Assembly (NCBI GenBank): GCA_003231035.1 | Contig: QIHU01000522.1 | Coordinates: forward strand, 1-7,572 | DNA length: 7,572 bases | Direction of reading: 5' to 3' | Source: Acidobacteriota bacterium | Lineage (GTDB): Bacteria; Acidobacteriota; Thermoanaerobaculia; Multivoradales; SZUA-115 | Part shown: piece by piece, positions 1 through 6,242 of the stretch | How the letters are laid out: every line of letters begins with the position of its first letter | Position numbering within the stretch: the first letter of the stretch is position 1 | Program-made: the position numbers and the translations under genes | Notes under the pieces: model-generated | The model's database searches: none | What the model saw: only the letters and a program-made list of their open reading frames with translations | What the model was told of the DNA's origin: nothing

Positions 1-1931
1 TCGGCGCGCGCCTCGATCTCCACCTCGCCCAGGTCGCGTGGCTTCGAGCCCAGGAGGCGCACTCGGTACTTTCCCGGAAGGAGGGTCACGGCTTCGCCGT
101 TGACCACGCCGGTCGCCGCCACCTGATCGCCAGAGAGGACCTCGAAGGGCACGTCTAGCGAGCGATTCATCGCCTGGCGCAGCTCCTCTTTGTCGTGGGC
201 TTCGATGTAGCGGCCGTTGCCGACCCGTGCCCAGCTTTCGAACCGCTCCTTGAGTTCCAACTCGTTGATAGCGAAGCCGACGATATTGACGCGCACGTCG
301 AAGCCGGCTTCCAAGAGCCCTTCAATCGCCGCGCGCGGGTCACCGTCGCAGGTCTCCTCGCCATCGGTCAATAGCACTACGGTGACCGGTCCCGAGATCC
401 CGGCGAGGTCTTGCGTCACCTTGGCCAAGGAGGCGGCGATCGGTGTTCTGGCCAGGTTCATCGCGTGGATCGTCTGGATCTTCGCCGAAACCGCACTGGC
501 GTTGAGGGGAGCGACGGGAATCTCCAGATCGCTACGGCATGAATCGGTTTCCCTATGACCGAACACCCGGAGCGCGAAGCGCGTCCCCGCGGGAATAACC
601 TCGCGGACTAGCTTTTGTAGAGCATCTTTCGCGATCTCGATTCGCCGCTCTCCTCCCAGCCGTTGCAGCATGCTCCCCGAAGCGTCGAGGATCACTTCGA
701 CCGCCGCCTCTTGCCCCGCTGCTGGGGCCTCTGAGGAGGCGGAGACACGCAGGGTTCCAGGAACCGCTCCCGGCGTTACCTCAATCGCAACTTGAGCCAG
801 GATGCCGCGCGAGCGACCGGTCATGTACCGCAGCTCGTAGGCGCCCGGCTCAAGCGGCGCCTCCAGGGTGCCGGGGCTGCCGGCCTTCGTGTAGTGGTAG
901 CCCAGGTAATCGCGCGCCGGTGCTCCCTTGGGAACGATCGTAAGGTAGTCGTTGGAGTTGGCGGGGCCGGTCCACGCTATCTTGAAGTCGGAGCCGCCCG
1001 TGACCGTGGACGGCCCCGAGACGGTCGCGTTGTTGGCCTGAATCTCCAGTGGCACTCGGGCGATGACGGTGCGCTTCTGCCCTTGGTGATAGCGAATCTC
1101 GTAGCTACCCGGTGTCTCGGGGACGCGGATGAGAGCGGGATTGCCGGAGCGGGTGTAGCGGTACTCGATGTACTCGCGGTCCGGCGCACCGGGGGGATCG
1201 ATGCTGATGTAGTCCCCCTGCCCGTCAGGACCCTGCCAGCTCACGGAGAGTTCGCCGCCTGCCCGCACCCGAGCCGGTGCCTCCAGCGAGGCGCTGACTC
1301 CGCCCACGCTCAAGGTGGTCTGCCCGATGACGCGGTAGCTTTGAGCCAGGTGGTAGCGCACGACGTACTGCCCCGGCTCCTCCGGAGCACGGATCGTCAC
1401 CGGGCTCTGTTTGGCATAGGCGTACGGTCCATACTTGCGTTCGTCGCTGCCCACCGGGTCGATGCTGATGAAGTCGCGCTCATAGGCGGGACCGGACCAG
1501 CGAATCTCGACTTGCGCCCCCGAGTCGGCACGCAACGGCCCCTCGATCGTCGCCTTCGTATCGACCGCCTTGAGCGGTGAGGAGCCGCGGACGGGATAGC
1601 CTCTGCCGCCCGAGTGATACCGCACTTCGTAGTTCCCTGGAACGTCGGGCACGCGCAGCGTCCCTGGCGCGCCCCGGCTGGGGTAGATGTACTGGCCGTA
1701 TTGCCTCTCCGGCGCCCCCGCTGGATCAATGCTAATGAAGTCACGCTCCCCAATCTCGCTCCCGTCGGGCCAACGGATCTCGATGGTGGCGCCGACCACG
1801 GCCTGGGCGGGAGCCTGTATTTCCACCGGTGACATGGGTTCCTGAGCCACGCCTTGGCCCACACACACGAGGCACAAGATGGCCCCAACGATTCCTATCC
1901 GAACAGCGTTAGAACTGTTGATCCTCAGCAT
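1..1931 (-). CDS. Secreted VWA-domain protein with four N-terminal β-sandwich repeats (3' end outside window)
   Basis: The minus frame starting at ATG 1931-1929 is open for 643 codons to the window edge. GGAGAG lies 8 nt upstream (1943-1938). Residues 1-30 form a signal peptide (hydrophobic IGIVGAILCLVCV, likely cut near GVAQ). Four β-sandwich repeats follow, marked by D-[FY]-[IL]-[ST]-I motifs with Asp at 64, 153, 240 and 328, giving a period of 87-89 residues. Each continues with a P-x-G-[AS] turn, a Y-x-x-Y pair and a PG-x-Y-E-[VIL]-R-Y strand. A VWA domain covers roughly 410-585 with a complete MIDAS: DASGSM at 416-421, T496 (RTPIAAS) and D523 (LTDGEETC). C465 and C528 may form a disulfide. 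A further β-rich segment (about 590 onward) leaves the window. Inferred role: metal-dependent protein binding in the periplasm or at the cell surface. The partner is unknown. Repeats of this kind occur in other bacterial VWA proteins. Confidence 0.92.
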   Translation of the reverse strand, partial: MLRINSSNAVRIGIVGAILCLVCVGQGVAQEPMSPVEIQAPAQAVVGATIEIRWPDGSEIGERDFISIDPAGAPERQYGQYIYPSRGAPGTLRVPDVPGNYEVRYHSGGRGYPVRGSSPLKAVDTKATIEGPLRADSGAQVEIRWSGPAYERDFISIDPVGSDERKYGPYAYAKQSPVTIRAPEEPGQYVVRYHLAQSYRVIGQTTLSVGGVSASLEAPARVRAGGELSVSWQGPDGQGDYISIDPPGAPDREYIEYRYTRSGNPALIRVPETPGSYEIRYHQGQKRTVIARVPLEIQANNATVSGPSTVTGGSDFKIAWTGPANSNDYLTIVPKGAPARDYLGYHYTKAGSPGTLEAPLEPGAYELRYMTGRSRGILAQVAIEVTPGAVPGTLRVSASSEAPAAGQEAAVEVILDASGSMLQRLGGERRIEIAKDALQKLVREVIPAGTRFALRVFGHRETDSCRSDLEIPVAPLNASAVSAKIQTIHAMNLARTPIAASLAKVTQDLAGISGPVTVVLLTDGEETCDGDPRAAIEGLLEAGFDVRVNIVGFAINELELKERFESWARVGNGRYIEAHDKEELRQAMNRSLDVPFEVLSGDQVAATGVVNGEAVTLLPGKYRVRLLGSKPRDLGEVEIEARA

Positions 1932-2174
1932 TGTTCTCTCTCCAATATCGGCGTGATCTGTTCTCGGCACCTGAAACCCGTCACTTTCATCCGATCGAAT
2001 GAACTCGATTCTAACCGCGAGGATCGGATTTTCGCCGGTATGGGAGGTGGCGGTCAAACAGTTGATCTGGCAGCGAGGGGCCTACGAACAGGTGTAGCGG
2101 GGTTGGGCGCGGGACTGGGCTCTATCTCGCCAGGGTAGTATCGAGGAAACGCTCTCGCCACCGTGGAGGTCCCC
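1932..2174. other. Divergent intergenic region with nested inverted repeats
   Basis: This gap separates the minus-strand VWA gene from the plus-strand propeller-esterase gene, so both promoters should lie here. An 8-bp perfect inverted repeat, ATCCGATC (1989-1996) and GATCGGAT (2022-2029), brackets a smaller one, ATCGA (1994-1998) and TCGAT (2005-2009). These could be operator half-sites or a hairpin. I could not identify a convincing -35/-10 pair for either gene. TAGTAT at 2136-2141 resembles a -10 box but has no matching -35. No small gene is evident. Confidence 0.4.
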
Positions 2175-2501
2175 ATGAAGCTCACCCGCTCCCTGCTTGC
2201 TGCTTTCATCCTGCTACTTCTACTTTCACCGCTAGCCGCTAGCGCCGCGGACTGGCCGCATTTGCGCGGTCCAGGTCTGGATGGCCGCACCGGGCTACCG
2301 GCTACTTTGGAGGGATCCGCGTTGGCGTTGGAGCCGGGCTGGCGCATCCCCTTGGGATCGGGCTACTCGGCAGTCGTGGTCTCGGAGCACCGAGCGGTAA
2401 CGATGTTCGCCGATGGCGAGGTGGACGTGATTGCCGCCTTCGACGTGGCGACGGGGCGCGAGCTGTGGCGCCACGATCTCGGGCCGATCACGGCCCGCTG
2501 A
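2175..2501 (+). CDS. PQQ-type β-propeller/esterase fusion, N-terminal fragment (frame broken at 3' end)
   Basis: The start is ATG 2175 because GGAGG (2165-2169) sits 5 nt upstream; a GTG at 2163 in the same frame overlaps that site and is unlikely. Residues 1-24 are a signal peptide (FILLLLLSP core, cut after AASA). The mature protein opens with DWPHLRGPGLDG, like the WP-x-[WL]-RGP opening of secreted PQQ-like propeller proteins. A propeller blade follows, ending in AFDVATGRELWRHDLGP. The frame then hits TGA at 2499-2501, while the protein clearly continues from about 2486 in the frame two bases on (HGPLSTPAIADGRVF). The two pieces are one gene with a frameshift consistent with loss of 1 base or 1+3n bases. 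From the family, several residues also seem missing between LGP and HGPLSTP. Secreted or periplasmic location is inferred. Confidence 0.8.
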   Translation: MKLTRSLLAAFILLLLLSPLAASAADWPHLRGPGLDGRTGLPATLEGSALALEPGWRIPLGSGYSAVVVSEHRAVTMFADGEVDVIAAFDVATGRELWRHDLGPITAR

Positions 2502-4534
2502 GCACTCCGGCGATCGCCGACGGCCGGGTCTTCGCCATCTCGTCGAGCGGTCGGCTGCTGGCGCTGTCGCTGATCGCGGGTGAAGTGCTGTGGTCGAAGG
2601 AGCTGACGATCGAGTTTGGAGCCTTGGAGCCCTACTTCGGTTTCACCACCTCGCCGCTGGTGGTGGACGGCGTTTTGGTGGTGCTGACCGGTGGTCCCGA
2701 GGGCAAGGCGATCTCCGGCTTGGTGCCGGCGAGTGGCGAGGCGATCTGGTCCCACGGCAAGGGCAAGGTCGAGTATCAGAACCCGGTGGCACTGACTCTC
2801 GGTGGTGAGTTACAGGTGGTGGCGGTCAGTGGCAAGCGAATCGAAGGGTTGCGTGGTGCCGATGGCGAGCTGCTCTGGCGGCATGAGTTGGGCGAGGACG
2901 ATGGGGTTGCAAGTGCCATTCCCACTTTCGCGGGCACGGATCGTTTCTTGATCACCGTGAGCGGAGACGCCCGGGTCTTCTCAGCCTCCCGTCAAGAGGG
3001 AAAATTGGCGGTCGAAGAGCTGTACCGCACCAAGGCCCTCGGTGGTGGCTATGCGCTGCCGGTCTTTCACCAGGGGTACCTCTACGGTTACCGCGGCAAG
3101 ATTCTGACTTGTGTCAACGCCGCTGACGGCGAGCGGGTCTGGCGTTCCCGGCCGCCTGGTGGACAGGGCTTGCTGTTGGCCGGCGACAAGCTGGTGGTAT
3201 ACGGGGCGCGCGGCGTAGTGGCGATCGCGGACGCGAGCCCGGAAGGCTATCTGGAGCACGCGCGGATCGAGGCGCTCTCCGGTAGTAGCTACACTTGGCC
3301 GAGTTTCGCGGCGGGCAGAGTCTTCGTGCGCAATCTCGAAGAGATGGCGGCGGTGGTGGTGAGCCGGGGTTCCGGGGCGTCTGGCGAAGAGTTGGAGACC
3401 CCCGCGACCGCTCATCAGTTTGATCGCTTTCTTGAGAGCCTCCAAGGGGCGGAGGACAAAGCCGCTCGCGTAACCTCATTCCTCGGGGGCCAGACAAAGC
3501 TGCCTCTCATCGAGGGGGACTTCATCCACTTTCTCTATCAAGGCGAGGTTGACGACCTGGCCATCTACGGGACGATGATCGAGTCGGGAGGTACCCAGGC
3601 GATGGAGCGCGTCGCCGGAACCAATCTGTACTACAAGAGCTTCCGCCTAGAGCAGGGTGGGCGCTGGGACTACGGTTTCGTCAAGAACTTCGGCGAGCGC
3701 CTCGCCGATCCGCGCAATCCCCGCCGCGTTCCCAACATCTGGGGTCGCCAAGAGTCTTCAGAGGTGTGGTTGCCGGGGTACGCGCAAGCGACTTACTTGG
3801 AGGAAGCGGAAGAGGTGCGGCGGGGGAGCGTTCACGACTTGACCTTTAACAGCAAGGCAGGCGGCACCCGCAAGGAACTTAAGATCTATCTGCCCGCGGG
3901 CTACGCCGAGAGCGCAGGCAACTTTCCACTCTTGATCGTGCACGACGGCTTCGAGTGGCTCGACAAAGGGCTCATGGCGCGCAGCCTTGACAACCTGATC
4001 GGGGTCAAGATCGAGCCCATGGTCGTCGCCTTCGTCAAACCGGCCGATGCTTGGTGGGAGGAGGCGGGAGGAAGCGCAACGGACGCCTATGCCGACATCC
4101 TGGCCACCGAACTGGTGCCTTTCCTCGAGTCCAAGTACCGGCTACGCCCGGGAGCGTCGTCGCGGGCCCTGGTCGGCAACAGCGGCTTCGCCGTGACCAG
4201 CGCCTACACGGCGCTCAAACACCCGCGAGTCTTCGGCAGGGTTGCACTGCTCAGCGTGCGGCTCGGCTTGGGCTCCGACGACCGCCTGCTGGAGCTGATC
4301 GGTCACCAACCTCGGCCCCCGGTCACCTTCTATCTCGACTGGAATCGCTACGAATCCCGCGACGTGGACACCGGCCTCGATATCTCGAAAGCTAGCCGTC
4401 GGCTGGCCGATGCGCTCAAGAACCAAGGGTACAACCTGGCCGGCGGCGAAGTCCTAGACAGCCACGGCTGGGCCGGCTGGCGCGCCCGCAATGGGGATCT
4501 GCTGGAGGCGCTGTTTCCGTTGGGTGAGGAGTGA
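2465..4534 (+). CDS. PQQ-type β-propeller plus Fes-like esterase, main body (continues the gene starting at 2175)
   Basis: The frame opens at GTG 2465, but real coding probably begins near 2486; 2465 is only where the frame opens. The first ~320 residues are propeller repeats with strands such as GRVFAISSSGRLLALS and a GEVLW motif. Then comes an Ig-like domain of the enterochelin-esterase type (GDFIHFLYQGEVDDLAIYG, then DPRNPRRVPN). The C-terminal α/β-hydrolase has an LLIVHDG strand, a nucleophile elbow GNSGF with Ser at 4181-4183, and a C-terminal His at 4463-4465 in SHGWAGWR, matching the HxW-x-x-W region of Fes-type esterases. The elbow lacks the last Gly of G-x-S-x-G. Family knowledge suggests a secreted ester hydrolase; the substrate is not deducible and the propeller may bind it or a partner. 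The last ~100 bases and the 3' flank are duplicated at 6085-6218. If the frameshift is real, the enzyme has lost its signal peptide. Confidence 0.85.
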   Translation: MAPRSRADHGPLSTPAIADGRVFAISSSGRLLALSLIAGEVLWSKELTIEFGALEPYFGFTTSPLVVDGVLVVLTGGPEGKAISGLVPASGEAIWSHGKGKVEYQNPVALTLGGELQVVAVSGKRIEGLRGADGELLWRHELGEDDGVASAIPTFAGTDRFLITVSGDARVFSASRQEGKLAVEELYRTKALGGGYALPVFHQGYLYGYRGKILTCVNAADGERVWRSRPPGGQGLLLAGDKLVVYGARGVVAIADASPEGYLEHARIEALSGSSYTWPSFAAGRVFVRNLEEMAAVVVSRGSGASGEELETPATAHQFDRFLESLQGAEDKAARVTSFLGGQTKLPLIEGDFIHFLYQGEVDDLAIYGTMIESGGTQAMERVAGTNLYYKSFRLEQGGRWDYGFVKNFGERLADPRNPRRVPNIWGRQESSEVWLPGYAQATYLEEAEEVRRGSVHDLTFNSKAGGTRKELKIYLPAGYAESAGNFPLLIVHDGFEWLDKGLMARSLDNLIGVKIEPMVVAFVKPADAWWEEAGGSATDAYADILATELVPFLESKYRLRPGASSRALVGNSGFAVTSAYTALKHPRVFGRVALLSVRLGLGSDDRLLELIGHQPRPPVTFYLDWNRYESRDVDTGLDISKASRRLADALKNQGYNLAGGEVLDSHGWAGWRARNGDLLEALFPLGEE

Positions 4535-4570
4535 CGTTGGGGTGGTTGGAACGCCACAGCGGGTCGTCGC
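4437..4570 (+). repeat. Direct repeat copy 1 (3' end of esterase gene plus flank)
   Basis: These 134 bases match 6085-6218 with 7 mismatches (4450, 4453, 4456, 4525, 4528, 4535, 4537). The stretch 4457-4524 (68 bp) is identical, and so are the 32 bases at 4539-4570, downstream of the stop codon. The repeat covers the catalytic-His region and the C-terminus. Similarity stops sharply on the right at 4571 and drops on the left before 4437. Confidence 0.95.
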
Positions 4571-4713
4571 GGAGCTGAGTGGCAGTCAAATAGTTGGCTC
4601 CGCGAAGTGGCTGAGCCGGCGAAGTGGTGGTCAGGTAGTAAACTACTGGATTCTGAGATCTTGGAAGCTGGTGGACTTTGCCGAGCCGTGCTCGCGCAGA
4701 AGGGAAAAGTGAC
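4535..4713 (+). other. Intergenic region with short direct repeats and a small palindrome
   Basis: No gene is evident. The first 36 bases belong to the duplicated esterase flank. GCGAAGTGG occurs at 4602-4610 and 4619-4627 (17-bp period), and GTAGTAAACTAC (4635-4646) is an inverted repeat with 5-bp arms. A promoter for the next gene should lie here or further upstream, but no clear -35/-10 pair was found. GAAGGGA at 4699-4705 is the ribosome-binding site of the gene at 4714. Confidence 0.45.
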
Positions 4714-5241
4714 GTGAAAGTTCTGCCAGTTTGTCTTCTCGTACTGCTACTCGTTCCAGGGAGTGCGATGGCGGTGATCACTTTTACTCAGCTCGATGAC
4801 GACGTTTTTGTCGTCAGCCATCGAGTCAAAGGGCTAGGTTTGCGCGGTAAGGCGATGAAGCTGGTCTACACTAAGACCGCCTCCCTGTGCACCGCCGCCG
4901 GCTTCTCCCACTTCAAGATTCTCGACCAGGAATCGGAGACAGGGCAGCAATACGAGGTCGCCAACGCCAGCATTCGGGCGCGGTTCTACCTCGAAGGCGG
5001 CGACGAGCGTGTCGGATGCGAGCGCAGCTCCAACCCGAGCTATGTCGAGCAGGCCAGCGAGAAGCTGGCCAGGAAGGGATACCGACCGCCGGAAAGAAAA
5101 GCGGAGAGTTCCAGCGCCGCCGATTCCGAGGTGCCTGGGGGCAACCCGGTGGATGAGGCCACCTGTACGATCGAACAAGTCGCCGCCATGGCCCGATCCG
5201 GGCTGACGGATGAACAGATTCTGGCTGCTTGCGTGCAGTAG
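4714..5241 (+). CDS. Small secreted protein of unknown function with a C-terminal short helical motif
   Basis: The 175-residue reading starts at GTG 4714, chosen because GAAGGGA (4699-4705) lies 8 nt upstream and the signal peptide begins immediately; the in-frame start at 4678 would add a charged leader before it. Residues 1-20 (VCLLVLLLVPGSAMA) are a signal peptide cut after AMA. The mature part holds an α/β-looking segment with KTASLCTAAGFSHFKILDQE (residues 53-72). This resembles envelope proteins in which residues following A-x-x-C-x-x-x-GF-x-HF form a small domain. A Ser/Glu-rich linker covers about 126-147. The end, TIEQVAAMARSGLTDEQILA (152-171), matches the short helical 'V-x-x-M-x-x-[AS]-G-L-[ST]-D-x-x-I' motif found at the ends of many bacterial envelope and regulatory proteins. 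C59, C102, C151 and C173 may pair after export. Function not recognised. Confidence 0.8.
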   Translation: MKVLPVCLLVLLLVPGSAMAVITFTQLDDDVFVVSHRVKGLGLRGKAMKLVYTKTASLCTAAGFSHFKILDQESETGQQYEVANASIRARFYLEGGDERVGCERSSNPSYVEQASEKLARKGYRPPERKAESSSAADSEVPGGNPVDEATCTIEQVAAMARSGLTDEQILAACVQ

Positions 5242-5466
5242 GCAGCGGCGGCTGGTCAGAAGAACTACACGCTCTTGAAGCTCTCGGAGAGTCCCAGCCG
5301 CCTGTGGCGGTCAAGATATGTGGCTTGTGGGGGCAATTGGAGTGGCTTGCGACTCCGTATGTCAGTGAATGCCCTTTGGCATCGCCCCGCGTGCGGGTTT
5401 CATAGCAAACGGTGGATCGCCCGTCGCGGTCCATGTACAAGACACTCCGATACGGAAGGAGATTCG
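5242..5466 (+). other. Intergenic region with competing hairpins
   Basis: No gene is evident in these 225 bases. GGCGGCTGG (5247-5255) is perfectly complementary to CCAGCCGCC (5294-5302), with a small hairpin CTCTC/GAGAG (5281-5291) inside. The same CCGCC (5298-5302) can pair instead with GGCGG at 5306-5310 across a TGT loop. The two structures exclude each other. CCCGC/GCGGG followed by TTT (5386-5400) is a weak terminator-like hairpin. GGAAGGAG (5454-5461) is the ribosome-binding site of the following gene. No convincing promoter was found. Confidence 0.45.
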
Positions 5467-5970
5467 ATGAAGAGAACAAGAGTTGTCCTGATCGCGCTGT
5501 CCCTGATGTTGCTCGTTGCTGCCGTCTCCTCGGCGCAGTCAATCTGTCAGGCTGAAAAGTCGGCCATTGGAATTGGGCCCGCTGTGCCCAACGCGAGCGG
5601 GGCACAGGTCGTGCGGCCTACTGCGGAGGCGGCTGGCGGATACACGCTCGTCTGTCCCGCGGGTTGCAAGGTGGTGACCGGCCCCCCCAACCATCACGGC
5701 GAAACCAAGACCTTCTGCGACTGTGACGGTGACGGTAAGTTCGATGGGGGTATCTGCCAGATCTGGTTGAGGAACACCTTGAGCGTTCAGATTAACCCAG
5801 TGGACAAGGAGCTGAACGAGCGGGACTTCGACCCCCGCGAGGCCGCCTTCCGGGCAGCGGGTGGGAGCACACCGATTTGCGCACCGGGCTGCCCCGGAAC
5901 GCAACAGTGCTCGATGGTTACCGTCGACAAGCCGGACGGCACCACTATCAAGTTCTGTCAGTGCGTCTAG
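5467..5970 (+). CDS. Cysteine-rich secreted protein with duplicated C-x3-C / F-C-x-C motif
   Basis: ATG 5467 has GGAAGGAG ending 5 nt upstream and opens directly into a signal peptide (residues 1-23, VVLIALSLMLLVAAV, cut near SSA). The product is 167 residues. The mature protein has 11 cysteines at 27, 63, 67, 84, 86, 97, 138, 142, 148, 164 and 166. Two halves repeat one pattern: C63-x3-C67 to T-x-F-C84-x-C86, and C138-x3-C142 to T-x-x-x-F-C164-x-C166, the second half ending the protein. D85, D87, D89 and D93 in DCDGDGKFD form a calcium-loop-like element similar to the start of EF-hand or dockerin loops, but the rest of an EF-hand is not visible. Disulfide bonding after export is likely; an odd cysteine may be free or pair with a partner. 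No family recognised, function unknown. Confidence 0.85.
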   Translation: MKRTRVVLIALSLMLLVAAVSSAQSICQAEKSAIGIGPAVPNASGAQVVRPTAEAAGGYTLVCPAGCKVVTGPPNHHGETKTFCDCDGDGKFDGGICQIWLRNTLSVQINPVDKELNERDFDPREAAFRAAGGSTPICAPGCPGTQQCSMVTVDKPDGTTIKFCQCV

Positions 5971-5973
5971 CTT

Positions 5974-5980
5974 AGGAGGT
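5974..5980 (+). promoter_or_regulatory. Orphan Shine-Dalgarno AGGAGGT
   Basis: A perfect AGGAGGT sits 3 nt after the preceding stop codon and is the strongest ribosome-binding sequence in the window, yet no credible gene starts behind it. The GTG at 5992 (spacing 11 nt) opens a frame that does not match the esterase remnant, and the remnant's own frame has TAG at 5988. It is probably the relict start region of the decayed esterase paralogue, which would put that gene once directly downstream of the cysteine-rich gene. Confidence 0.5.
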
Positions 5981-5996
5981 CACCGAATAGGGTGAG

Positions 5997-6023
5997 CCCG
6001 GCGGCGCGCGGCGTGCCGCCGGG
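5997..6023 (+). other. Strong GC hairpin at the pseudogene junction
   Basis: CCCGGCGGC (5997-6005) and GCCGCCGGG (6015-6023) are perfect inverted arms, and the stem extends inward by GC/GT pairs to 12 pairs with a three-base loop. There is no T-tract after it, so it is not a standard intrinsic terminator. It lies exactly between the orphan ribosome-binding site and the first recognisable remnant codons, where a deletion or misjoin would be. Confidence 0.6.
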
Positions 6024-6182
6024 CTCGGCCTCGCCGCGGACAGCCGCCGCCTCCGCGAGGCCCTACAAGAGCAAGGCTTCGAGGTGGCCGGCGGCGAGGT
6101 GCTCGACAGCCACGGCTGGGCCGGCTGGCGCGCCCGCAATGGGGATCTGCTGGAGGCGCTGTTTCCGTTGGGGGATGAGTGA
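6021..6182 (+). pseudogene. C-terminal remnant of a second Fes-like esterase
   Basis: In the frame ending at TGA 6180-6182, about 53 codons from 6021 read GLGLAADSRRLREALQEQGF and then the same catalytic-His end as the gene at 2465-4534. The upper part is clearly homologous to that gene (SRRL, AL and QG conserved) but diverged, while from 6085 the DNA is nearly identical. A TAG at 5988 closes the frame upstream, and no nucleophile region, propeller or signal peptide is present. This is the tail of a paralogue that has lost most of its body. Not expected to be functional. Confidence 0.85.
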
Positions 6183-6218
6183 AGATGGGGTGGTTGGAAC
6201 GCCACAGCGGGTCGTCGC
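6085..6218 (+). repeat. Direct repeat copy 2 (end of esterase remnant plus flank)
   Basis: This is the partner of 4437-4570 at an offset of 1648 bases, 127 of 134 positions identical. Of the five coding differences, four are synonymous (Glu, Val, Leu, Gly codons) and one changes the penultimate Glu to Asp. The shared flank runs 36 bases past the stop codon and ends before the promoter of the toxin-antitoxin pair. Confidence 0.95.
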
Positions 6219-6242
6219 CGGCTTGAACCGAGATCGCTTACC

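Noticed and set aside
792..1580. 262-residue plus-strand frame
   Set aside because: It lies antisense to the VWA gene, whose repeats and MIDAS are clear. Its Arg/Val/Ala-rich translation shows no domain and is a GC-rich shadow.
1397..1888. 163-residue minus-strand frame
   Set aside because: Same strand as the VWA gene but another register; composition is Arg/Pro/Ser-rich without motifs.
2163..2174. GTG 2163 as start of the propeller gene
   Set aside because: It overlaps the GGAGG ribosome-binding site that serves ATG 2175, and the signal peptide begins at 2175.
5386..5400. CCCGC/GCGGG hairpin with TTT as an intrinsic terminator
   Set aside because: The stem is only 4-5 pairs with three T residues and lies 145 bases after the preceding stop; too weak to call.
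5275..5466. 64-residue N-terminal extension of the cysteine-rich protein
   Set aside because: It would bury the signal peptide, and a strong ribosome-binding site precedes ATG 5467.
4913..5605. 230-residue minus-strand frame
   Set aside because: It runs antisense across two genes that have signal peptides and ribosome-binding sites, and it has no recognisable domain.
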